Shown here one piece after another: positions 32,663-43,700 of a stretch of 64,000 bases of DNA (its first letter is position 1; each line of letters opens with the position of its first letter). The translations under genes were made by a program, and so were the position numbers. Below the pieces are notes generated by a model. That model saw only the letters and a list, made by a program, of their open reading frames with translations, had not been told where the DNA came from and did not search any database. Source of the stretch: Phyto melanocephala (lineage: Eukaryota; Arthropoda; Insecta; Diptera; Rhinophoridae); assembly GCA_941918925.1 (NCBI GenBank), contig OW799234.1, positions 65,501,543 to 65,565,542 on the forward strand, written 5' to 3'.

Positions 32663-33757
32663 TTTAAAAATTTAAATAAATTCTGTTTTGTATTTTGATT
32701 CCTTTTCATTTTGCTCTTTTGTAGTGTTTTATTTCTCGTTTTGTAGATTCTTGTTGTTTTGTTTTTAGTTTTGTTTACATTTGTTTTTCTTTGTGATTTT
32801 ACTTTGTTTGTAATTGTTTTGCCTTTGTTTTGGGAGACTTTTAAATAAATATCTTTGAAATGTGTACTGTGCGAGTCCGATAATTCTAAAGTACTTAACC
32901 ATTATTATTGAGGTTTTTAGTTTTTCTTTTTTTTTGTTATTGTTGTTTGACAATGTTAAAATGGACTTGTGGTGGTGCGGTTTTTTCTACTTGAGTTTTA
33001 TTATTGTAGATCACTGAATGTAAAAGAAGACAAGAAATACCAAATGAAATGAATGAATTTTGAATGAATGGAGAAATGTGAAGAATGTTTTGTGTTCGTG
33101 TGAATGTGTAAATTGTTAATTAATGTTAATTTAATTATAATGCAATTCAAAATTGTATTTATCTAATGAAATACGAGTACGATGTTTTGATGCGTTGCCT
33201 CTGTTTGTCTCCCCAGTCATTGAATTAAGGTCAATAGGTAATAGTTTTGGGTGTTTTTTTTTCGTCATATGATTTAACATTTTTAATTTTGGTTTGAGTT
33301 GATTTTTAAATAAGTACCTACATATATGTACATATGTATGTACGTTCATATACATATATATATGTAAGTTATTTAATATTAAATATTAATAATGCTATTC
33401 GATTTGTTATGTTTTTTAAATTCTTCTAAAAGCTGTTATTTAAACAGTTTTTTTTTTTAATTTCAAAGGAATTTTCTTCAAATAGCAGTTAGAATTAACT
33501 ATTTACATTATTTACTAAGTAGGTATGTATATGAAAAATGTTGAGCTGACAAACTCTATCTATAATTTTTTAACAAGGAATAATTTTTTTTTTTAAATAT
33601 TTGATTTATGCATAAATTTTATTTAATTTGCTATTTATAGAAAACTCTTTTGAGGGGAAAGTTTAGTTTAATTTAATAAATTTTCGATTTCTTTCAATAA
33701 ATCCCACATAGGTATTTATAAAAAAAATTCCATAGGTGACTATTATTGATATGTTTT
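32663..33757. other. AT-rich non-coding DNA
   Basis: No supportable gene. T-rich with G/T spacers and an ATGTACATATGTATGTAC microsatellite region at 33320-33365. Confidence 0.4.
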
Positions 33758-34086
33758 TTATACCTACCCTTCCCCTTGGGTGCCAAGGGTGTGTGTACCT
33801 TTGTATATAGCTCTGTCATTTATATATCTTTGCTTGTAATTTCCACAATATTTACTTTCGACGCCATAAAGTATATATTTTTATGACTAGGCGATTCGAT
33901 TGATCATTTCGGCCGTCTCTCCGTGTGTTGGTTTAAATCATTCAAGAAGATCCCACATGTTGCACAGACTTGTATGTGGTATCAATCTTTTGCAAATATT
34001 CGTGAACGAATCTATATTGAAATTCAGCTTACTGAATAACATGTTACACATGTTTGCTACTATTTGTAGATATGATATGTTATAAG
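33758..34086 (+). mobile_element. Hairpin-ended repeat, 5' part, diverged
   Basis: Begins TATACCTACCCTTCCCCTTG, then TATATAGCTCTGTCATT and CCATAAAGTATATATTTTTA as in other family members. It lacks the 3' hairpin. Confidence 0.55.
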
Positions 34087-34148
34087 GGCTACTCATTAAA
34101 ATCCGGTCACTAATCGGTTATACACAAAAATGTCTTTTTAAAATATAT

Positions 34149-34721
34149 GGGTGATTCACAAGGTGTCTTACCATGTCATATTGTCATATTGTTCTAAAAT
34201 TTTACAATGGTTTAAAAATGTTGTTGTTGCTTTTCAAACAAAAAGTGTCTTATAATAATAGAGCTTTGTACGCTATGTTTATTGTGCTGTCGTATTTAAT
34301 AAGCAGAGACCTGTGCTAGACGGCTAAGCCGGCAATAGTTTTTGTAAGCCGTCGCCGTTCATTGAATAATTTTATCAGGCAGACATCCAAATTTAAGCGC
34401 AATTTCTAATTTTCGATAACAAATCACTGGCGGCGTCAAATAAGATCGGCTAAGGACTCTGCTGTTTTTGTTTATCAAACAAAATTTAATTTATTTGTGA
34501 TTTGCGGAAAATATTGTGGTAAGATCTAATTTAATAAATTCATGGATTAGAATTAAAAAATATTTTAATTTAGCCAAAGCCGAAGCGTATGTGCATAAAT
34601 AATTGTGCTGATTTAAATTCAAAATAGCACATTTAATTATGAGGGGTTGTTCACAATAGTCTTAATTTTTCATTCTATTATTATAGGACATATGATTTTA
34701 TGACACTAATGTGAATCCCCC
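34149..34721. mobile_element. Inverted-repeat element with GGGTGATTCACA ends
   Basis: Left end GGGTGATTCACAAGGTGTC; right end in reverse complement GGGGGATTCACATTAGTGTC. A smaller relative with the same terminal phrase lies at 43899-44058. The interior has no coding frame. Target duplication is not clear. Confidence 0.6.
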
Positions 34722-34744
34722 ATTAATGTATATTTTTATTAATA

Positions 34745-35050
34745 TATCAAATTTATTAAGCCAAATCGGTTGGAAACTAACTGGGATATAAGCATTAAAA
34801 TAAAACTACTTTAAGGTTTGACTAGCAAAATATTATACACTATAAACAAATTAAAAAGCCATGATGGCTGCCAATACAAAATGACGTATATTATTTTTAT
34901 ATTGGGGTCAAATCTAGTAATTAAAAATATACCCACTTCAAACCCAGCAATACAGGTATCAAATGAAAAGGCTAGACTAAATATGTAAAATATGAAAAAG
35001 TTTTAATTCAAGATGGCGCCAAAAAAAATTGCGGATAATTTTTTTATTTT
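34745..35050 (+). mobile_element. Hairpin-ended repeat, middle fragment
   Basis: Contains CCATGATGGCTGCCAATACA, AAATGAAAAGGCTAGACTAA and CAAGATGGCGCC phrases found in the middle of the copies at 52340 and 58486. Both ends are missing. Confidence 0.5.
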
Positions 35051-35295
35051 TTTTTTAAGATTTAATTTATTTTTTTTTATTATAGAACAGTTTTGTTAAA
35101 AGTTTGTTTTAATTTTCATTAGTAGAAATTTTATATTATTACATTTATATGTTTATTAGATTCTAATACTGAATTCCAAATTCATATAATTTTAAAAATT
35201 TTCATTTATGAAGAAATTAATTTTTTTTTTAAACTATTTGTTAATCTAGGTTGTTATCTATATGTGTACCAAATTTTATTTGATTCCATTCAGTC

Positions 35296-35698
35296 CAAGG
35301 CGAATTCATACAGGTAAAATTATCAGTCCGGCTGATGGGGATGCCTAATGTCAAAATTTTGTTGAAATCACCGTGAATTCATTTATTAATGCAGGGATAA
35401 AAAATTAGATTTTAACTAACAACTTGTCTGCCAAGGCCAATTCGTATACCAGGGATGTAAAATTTGTTATTATATGTATAATGTAATAAAATTTTATTAA
35501 AAGAGAATATATATATGTGAAACACATAATATATGGTGCAAGAGCAACAAATATACATACATTTGGTAATTGTTTAATTGTTTAATATCGAAAAAAATTC
35601 CTGCATTAGTAAATGAAATCAAGGCGAATTCAACAAATTTTGACATTATGCATCGCCATCAGCCGGGCTGATAATTTTACCTGTATGAATACGCCTTG
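35296..35698. mobile_element. MITE with long CAAGGCG inverted repeats
   Basis: Left arm CAAGGCGAATTCATACAGGT, right arm in reverse complement CAAGGCGTATTCATACAGGT, and the similarity extends over about 60 bp with few mismatches. No target duplication is seen at this copy. The shorter copies at 45941 and 46958 share its right arm. Confidence 0.75.
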
Positions 35699-36988
35699 AA
35701 TTTTAAACTTTGCAAGAATTTAATTTAAAATTAATAAATTTGTTTCCTGGGTATATGGGTTTAAAGTATGTATGTATGTGTTAGTAGCATATCTATAACT
35801 TTTGAAATACTGAACATTTTACCTTTCTGCACTTCTTCTCCATATAAGCGTTAACAATGCCGATTCTCAAACTTCCATTTTAGCGTAAATTTCTTAAAAG
35901 GGTGTACTTTTCGTATTAGTTGCTTTATATGTACATAAACACTAGTTCACCCTATATTTTATAACAACAGTTTCAGACTCCGGGTAACTCTAGACCAGTT
36001 GTACAAAACTCAGCCAACCAAAGATGGAAACGAAACAATTTAATTTGTATTTTTTTTTATAACTTTTTTGAAATAATTTCATTTTATTTAGGATTCTTAT
36101 TGTTTTATCTTAGTTTTTTTTTCGCTTTTTTGTAGTTTTGCAATTTATAACCACAAATCTCATATTACTTGTGCTTAACAAAATAGAAATTAATAAAAAT
36201 GTATGACTATTTACGATCAGTTGTTATGTATTAAAAAGAGTTATTTTTCAAACTTTTAACATTAACATAAATACATTTGTGTGTATGTATGTATGTGTCG
36301 TAAACTTTATAATTACAAAATGTTATTAAAATAGGAAAGAATAGGAGTAAGCGAATGTATTAAATTTCAATAATACATTCTAGTTTAAATGTAAAGGTTA
36401 ACGTTTCTTATAACTACGAATCGCTAAAGTATGTTTTATATTTTATGGTATACAAAACAAAAAATACTTAAATAATGTATTCTTTGCTTATGTAAAAATG
36501 CTTATTTTATAATCTTTTTTTTTTCATATTTATCATGCTTTATCAAAAGCTATTTACATCTAAAAATAACCTCACAATTTAAACATACTTATGTATGTAT
36601 AAAGTTATATACTAAATATATAAAAAACAAAACTTATTTAAATAAATTCCTTATAATATGCTGTATATTATAATATAATACACTATCTTTTGTTAAGAAC
36701 AAATTTAGGAAGATGATTAAATATTTTACAATAAAATAATTTGTTTCGTTAGTTTGTTTTCTAATTACTTATAAACTAAAAATGACTAAATTTATAAAGA
36801 CTACTTTAAAATACGCATATACTCATTAAATCAATATTATTAAATGGTATAATTTTCGTTTAATTATTTTTAATCACAAGCCTGTTTTAATATATATTTT
36901 TTTTATTTAAAAATTTACCCTTTTATGCCTATAACTGGCCTAAGGAAACAAATTTCGGCAACACTGTTTAACAATTTATAAAACTAAA
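35699..36988. other. AT-rich non-coding DNA
   Basis: Downstream of gene B. No gene or transposon was recognised. GTATGTATGT-type microsatellites occur at about 35768 and 36278. Confidence 0.4.
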
Positions 36989-37201
36989 CAAGGCATATTA
37001 ATTCATCAGGTAACTGCAGATCGGAAAGAATTTTTTTTTGTTTATATTCTTTAAATATGAAGTTTGACATTTGAAATAAATGAGAGAGAGCAGAGAAAAT
37101 TATTCTTTAGCTGTAGACTTTGACAGCTGAAATTTAAAATAAGTGAAGAAAACAATAATCAGCTGACGAAACAAGATCACCTGATGAATAAATGTGCCTT
37201 G
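36989..37201. mobile_element. MITE in the 3' flank or 3' UTR of gene B
   Basis: 213 bp. Ends CAAGGCATATTAATTCATCA and, in reverse complement, CAAGGCACATTTATTCATCA. Flanks AAACTAAA and AATCTAAA are an 8-bp duplication with one mismatch. It starts 31 bp after the gene B stop codon, so it is probably transcribed in the 3' UTR. The outer element at 45534-46336 and the copy at 51045-51238 are relatives. Confidence 0.75.
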
Positions 37202-37232
37202 AATCTAAAGTTACTTTTTGTAATTACTAAAC

Positions 37233-37726
37233 TTAAGAGTCTACATAATCTATGACATCATCAATTTTTACAGTTTCATTACTGCCACCCGAATGATTTG
37301 AACCGGAATCGGTTGTTGTTCTGGATGGCAAGGCCACAGCTCCTCTCATGTCCATTTCGATATTGTCCGCTGTGACGGCTGCTGGATTTAAATTGAGATT
37401 TTTATTTAACAACTGTTTGTGACGTTTATCGGGAGCTGTGTAGGTAGGTGGTGTAACTAAATGTAAATTACGTGGTTTTGCTATAGGATTGAAATTTGTT
37501 TTGTCCTGTAAATCGTGAACAATTTTGCGCACATTCGATAGTGTGGCTCCTGATGATGATGGTGTTGTTATGTTTGTGGGATTATTGCGATGTTGGGCAT
37601 CTGGCAGTTGGTGTCTTTGTTGATGGCTACGCATGGGTGTAGCATATTGTAAGGGTCGATAGGGACTTTGGTAAGTTCGTGGTATAGAACTGGTTACGGC
37701 ATAGGGTGTGGTAGTTAAATTAGATT
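37233..37726 (-). CDS. Gene B last exon: distal tail
   Basis: Acceptor TTTTTTCCAG; two bases complete Glu, then 163 residues to TAA at 37233-37235. Low-complexity, with TYQSPYRPLQYATP and PTYTAPDK giving three further YxxP motifs, a SNHSGGSNET stretch and an acidic end (IDDVIDYVDS). Confidence 0.82.
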
Positions 37727-40700
37727 CTGGAAAAAAGATTTGGAAAGGGATATTAAAAGAGTTGTTTTTGAAGGTAGAGTTTTTGGTTTTACTTATTAAA
37801 AATTTAATTTAAAAATTTTTATAAAAAGTCTCAAATCTAAAGCTACTTTTAATTTATTTGTTTAATTTTTTCTAGTACAATTAGCTAAAACATGTAGGAG
37901 AGCTATATTTGGCTGTGCCGAATCTGATGACGCCCCTCACTAATATGCACATAGGCATGATAGCCACATCGTAGTTTAGCCTAGATTTCAGATTTCATGT
38001 TTTACGTCATTTTCTTTATTATTTCCGACGCCATATTTGATTTTGAAATTTAACACAGTTAGATTTATTCCATTAGTCAAGACCCAAGACCTTTGATTTA
38101 ATATCCACATTGACGGAGTGAAAAAACTTTTTCCGACATTTTATTTAAGACTTATTTACTCTATTCTTCTGGTCATGTTCTTTCATTTGATACGAATATT
38201 ATGGGGGTTCAAAGGGGCTGTATTTTAGTAGTCAACCCTTTCACTTGATATCAATATTGGCTCTTTCGTTTGAATAGAAACTAAAAACAAATCGATTTTC
38301 GTTTGTAAATTTTAGGAAAAACCCCGAAGCAGTGTTTATATCTCAGTTATTATTGGTTTTTCTCAGAAATAATTGCAGGAAACATGAGTTATTATTTGGT
38401 GTCTCTAACGTTTCCAAAGTATATTATTATGGTGCTTGAAAAATTTTATATGTTTGAAAATATAATATATATTTTTTTCAAATAATTTTTGCCTATAACT
38501 TTGCCGATTATTGTCCGTTATGTTCAAATTTTTTTACGAATATCTGTATAAACATAATTTTTTTATTTCAAAATGCGGAAAATATTACAAATTAATTTTT
38601 AAAATCAAAAGGAGTATTATTAGGTTTGTGAGTCACATAATTTTTAGTTTAGACTGGAAGTCAATGGTGTACTTGTCTATTAGATGACAAAATTTTTAAA
38701 TTTCAAATTTTTTTATTACAATTTATATACCAAAAACAAAGAAAATTCTAACGTTTTAGAAAAATGTCGATAGCATTCGTATGTGATAATTTCCACCAAA
38801 GACACTGTTCGTTATACTTTAACCGGCAATGATTTTTGTTACTAAGTTCAGACTCTTCAATACAAATATATACAAATATAATTTCTAAATATCTAAATAC
38901 AAAACATCTACAATCAACTTGAACAAATATTTTATTCTACTCTTTAATTCTAACTATTAATTTAAGTCAAATCACACTAAAATGGTTTGAATATATAAAA
39001 AAAAAACTTACTTGTGCTTTAGATTTTATTTAAAAGTGTGCGGTTGTATTTTGGGAGTTATTGGACAGAAGTAGGGAAGTTGGGTTTTGAAACTTGTGTG
39101 GAATTGTCCTCTTAAATTTACTAAAGAATTACCTCTTTCGTTAATGGGTTCGGTATAGAGATCCAGCGATGTCAGGTGACCGTCGGCCGGCGAAGCATAT
39201 TCGTTTGGCAGCAAAGGCTGTTGGGCACAACTAGGTTCGGCATAAATATGCTCTGGACCCGAACCAGCAGTGTCCGTTGAACCTTCCATGCGAGAGAATG
39301 TGGTCGAGGTGTAAAAACCCTCATCCATGCCGGTTAAACTCGGTTCGGCATAAATGGGTGCTTGAACGGTTGGTGGAGCCGAGGGTAAAGGGGATTGTAA
39401 ATGTTCAGTGAGAACACGATTAAAGGCCATAAAATCAATACCAGGATTTTTGATCTTATTCAAGAGATTAACTATCTGACTGGTGGTTTTCACACATCTT
39501 TCTTCTGTGAGTTCTTGTATGTAGAGCACTTGAACTCGTTCATTAACTTTTTTATAAATCTCGGGATATTTCTTCTGTATTAACTGCAAAGTCTGATCAA
39601 TAACACAACGCTCTTCTGGCGAAAACTCGTGCACATGATTGCGCCCACCCGACGTCTCACCATGTGGTAGTTTTGTATTCTTCTGGCGAAAATGGCAGAT
39701 TAAAAATATTACCATCACTATGACGAGTATAAGCAGGAGTATAGTGCCCGATAATATCATAATGAGCTGAGGCAAATGTTGATTATTTCTTTCCAGCTCC
39801 TCGGCTGTATAAAAACGTCCCTCAATCTTTTTCAAATTCTGATTGGCCACACAATCCAATACCGTTTTTGACTCATCACACACTTCATTCAAATATTTCA
39901 TAAAATTAAAGGTAGTGGCATTAAAACAGTTGGCCAACTTATCATCTATAGTACAGTAGATTTCTGTGCGTAAGTCTTTATCTGTCAACTTCTCCACCCA
40001 TTTGAGATCACAGCGACAGGGCAGATTAACCGATACTTCACGTATCTTGCAGTAGGGTTTTGTAAAGTTTAACGAACCTTCTTGCGGTTCGGTCAATGAA
40101 TTGCCCTCGAATGTACATGATGTCGTATTCTGTTCGTTGTCCAACAGCATGCGACCAAATACACCGAACTGATTGTTTTGCACAACAAATTTGGACCATT
40201 TTTCAACGTGTAACCAATTGTTGCCCAGGTGTTTGACTTTGTTGCCCGTTATGGTAACAAAGGCGGATATCACGTGTATTGCATTGTCGAAAATGGTGTC
40301 GATTCTGCGCAAAAGAAAACAGAATTATATATTAAAGAAAATAAAACAATTTTAATGTATGCCAAACGTGTAAATAAATTGCTAATTATTTTTGTTATAT
40401 TGGAAGAAAGACGATTTTTTTAGGCGACACTTATGAAGTTATTACAAAACGAAATATTTACGCATGTGGGAATTAGCAAACAAAATAAATCTTTTTTTAC
40501 TATTGATATACACACGTACGTATGTATGTATGTACGAAAAAAATATGTAAGTAAATGTCGAATAATGCCTGAAAATATTTTATAAAAATTGTGGGATTTT
40601 TATAATTTAGTAAGTGTTTAATGCAATATGAAACAATATGAAACTCATTTTGTGTGCCAAATCTCGGTTAAAAAACTAATTTGGAATATTTCGTTCTTAA

Positions 40701-43700
40701 GAACTATCTTAACAAATTGATTTATTTACAATTACTGTAAAAAAAAAATATAAAAAAAGCTTTAAAGTAATTTTTTTTAACAATTTCAGAGCTAAAAAGT
40801 CTGCAATTAAAATTTCTAAATTAAAATGTAATTATTCCGCCAATATATGTATAAATATACCCAAACTGTGCACAGTTTATTAATTACTTTACACATTTCA
40901 AAAAATTTAATTTCACAACATGTTTTTCTCATTCTAATCTCAATTAATTAATTAAAAGAAAATCAGTATTTAAATTAATTTTTTTTCCTAATAAAAATGG
41001 GGAAAATTAAGGGAGCCACAAAACACCATATTTAAGAGATTTAATTCTCTCATTTGAGAGGCTCCCTTTACTGAATGATTTAATGAAGAGATTAATGTTT
41101 GATATGAATTTGGAAAAAAAATAACAAAATTATTTTCTATATTAATAAACTAAAGGGTTTTCCAATAAGCGATGGTCAGTGTTAAAGTGATATAAGACAA
41201 GCTGAGATATTAACAAAGTTATTTGCTTATTTAAAAGGCCCATGTATGACATGTAAAGAATATGTCACCGTTCATAAATTAGGAAATTCTGCATTGGTTG
41301 AAGCCTAATTATCACTTTCACAAAGTTGATGTCTATAAAAGTTTTGTTGTCATATACGGTGTTAAATTCGCTGCATTGACATACATACGTGTATTGCCTG
41401 ATTGTTTTTCCAATCGGCTGTCTTAAAAAAGTTTATTAAACTTTAAAAGCTTGTCGTTGCCTACCAAAATAACGTGCAATATTTACACTAACAAACACAT
41501 GCAGCCAAACCTAACAACAGCGGCGAGCGTTTTTTCTTTGCAATTGGAAAATACAATTTTGACAAGGCGTTAGGTGTTGGAAGCGGTACTGTTGTTTGTT
41601 TTTTGTTGTTGTTGTAATTATTGCCATTTTAGATATTTTCAGGTTATTTTGAGTGATTTTATCTCTACTTTTATTTCCATTTACCCAGTGGACACTTGTT
41701 ATAGTTTTTATCATATTGCTTGTAAAATTCATTCGAATTGAAAGCTGTAACGTAGGCTGGATGCAGCTTTTTAGACAATCTTATTCTACAGATGCCGTCG
41801 TTAAGGAAGAAGCCTAAAATGCTCGCTTCACTGTGTGTGTGTTAGCTATAGACTCCGAAACTGTAAAACCGATCGGACTCAAACTTTGCCAAGTTGTTTT
41901 GCACATACCAGGGAGTGTTTATGGGTGGAAAAAAGTGGGTGGGGTCACGCCCATAAAAAATTAGTTATCATTTTTAGCTACTTGCACTTTACCAATTTTT
42001 CTGAAACTTTGCACACATATTTAGCTGTCATGACTATATAATTCGTGATTAGAAAAGTGGGCAGGGCCACGCCCATAAGAAAAGGTTATAATTTTGTGGT
42101 ACTTGCACTGGACTGATTATTCTGAAACTTTGCACACATATTGAGCTGTCATGTCTTTATAATTTTGTGATTAGAAAAGTGGACAGGGCCACGCCCTTAA
42201 AAAAAAGTTATAATTTTGAGGTACTTGCACTGAACCGATTTTTCTGAAACTTTGCACACATATTGAGCTGTCATGACTTTACAATTTTGTGATTGAAAAA
42301 GTGGGAGTGCCGCGCCCATAAAAAAAAGTTATCTTTTCCAGCTACTTAAACTTTACCGATTTTTCAAAAATTTTTCCCACACATATTAAGGTCTCATGAT
42401 TATAGAATTTCGTGATTAGAAAAGTGGGCAGGGCCACGCCCATAAAAAAAAGTAATAATTTTGAGGTACTTGCACTGGACCGATTTTTCTGAAACTTTTC
42501 GCACATATTGAGTTGTCATGACTATATAATTTCTTGATTAGAAAAGTGGGCAGTGCCACACCCATTAAAAAAAATTTTTAGTTTTTAGCTTTTTACACTT
42601 GATATTCAATTAAAATTCAGAATGCATTTTTATTCATTAAGGGGCGTAGCAACGCGCGCCGGGCTTTTCTAGTATTATATATATTTTTAAATCTATTTAT
42701 TTGCGACTAATTTTTTGTACAACGAAACGACAACTTATTAACATTAATTTATTTATATATAAACGATAAAATACACGTAATTGTACAAGCACGTACACGC
42801 GAAGATACAAAAATTTATGAAAAAGTACTAAAGTCAGCTGTTTTATATAACCATTAAGTCGACTCACGTCTTTAATAAAGAAATTTAAATTAAGATGATT
42901 TCAAGTTCGAAAATTGTGAGTGTGTTAGAAAAAATGTTTGAGTGGATTGAAAAGCAAAGCTTGAACGTTTGTCCGTTAAGTTTGTGAGCTTAATTAAACA
43001 ACACAAGTGAACATTAGTGTTAATTGCACAACGTTGACGCTCTTGTTTAAAGGCTTAAATAGTGGAGCGAATCTGGAATGTAATGTATCAGCTGTTTGTT
43101 TTTGACATATGAGTAGCAAAGCAAAAGCCCTCTGGGTTTTAACGTACCATTCCGTATACAATAGAATTTTCTTACGTTGTTGTGTGACATTTGTAAGCCA
43201 GTGATGTTTGTTTGTTTGTTTCATGACTATTTAAAGCCACCATTTGAAAAATTTTCTCCAAAAAAACTCCAATCACTGTATTGTAAACACCTGTTTTATT
43301 TTTATTGCAAACAAGGCAAACAAAATAAGGTAAAATGAAGTAAATTGTTTAGAAACAATTCTAAATCCATAGAACTTTAAATTAATTAAACACAAGTTTG
43401 TTTGGCAAATATTTTTAAATTGTTTTATGTACATATACAAATGCTGTATATTTATGTATTTTATTAACATACATTTGTATGTCACGTTTTTAGATATTCT
43501 ATAACTGCTTACAGTACGTTACATTACAGTACGTATGCAGCAACGCTCGGCTAACTAGGCCTTAAGTTTGCCACTTTAGCATAAGTGGTTATACACAATG
43601 ATTGCCGCTCTTGTTTGTGTTTCGCTGTTAGTTTGATTGTGATTTAATATCAGTAGACATATGTATTTAACAAAATACATATATACATGATGGCCTGTCT

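Noticed and set aside
42994..43485. Minus-strand frames of 70-76 codons in the large gene B intron
   Set aside because: No domain, no flanking splice signals fitting the gene B phases, biased composition.
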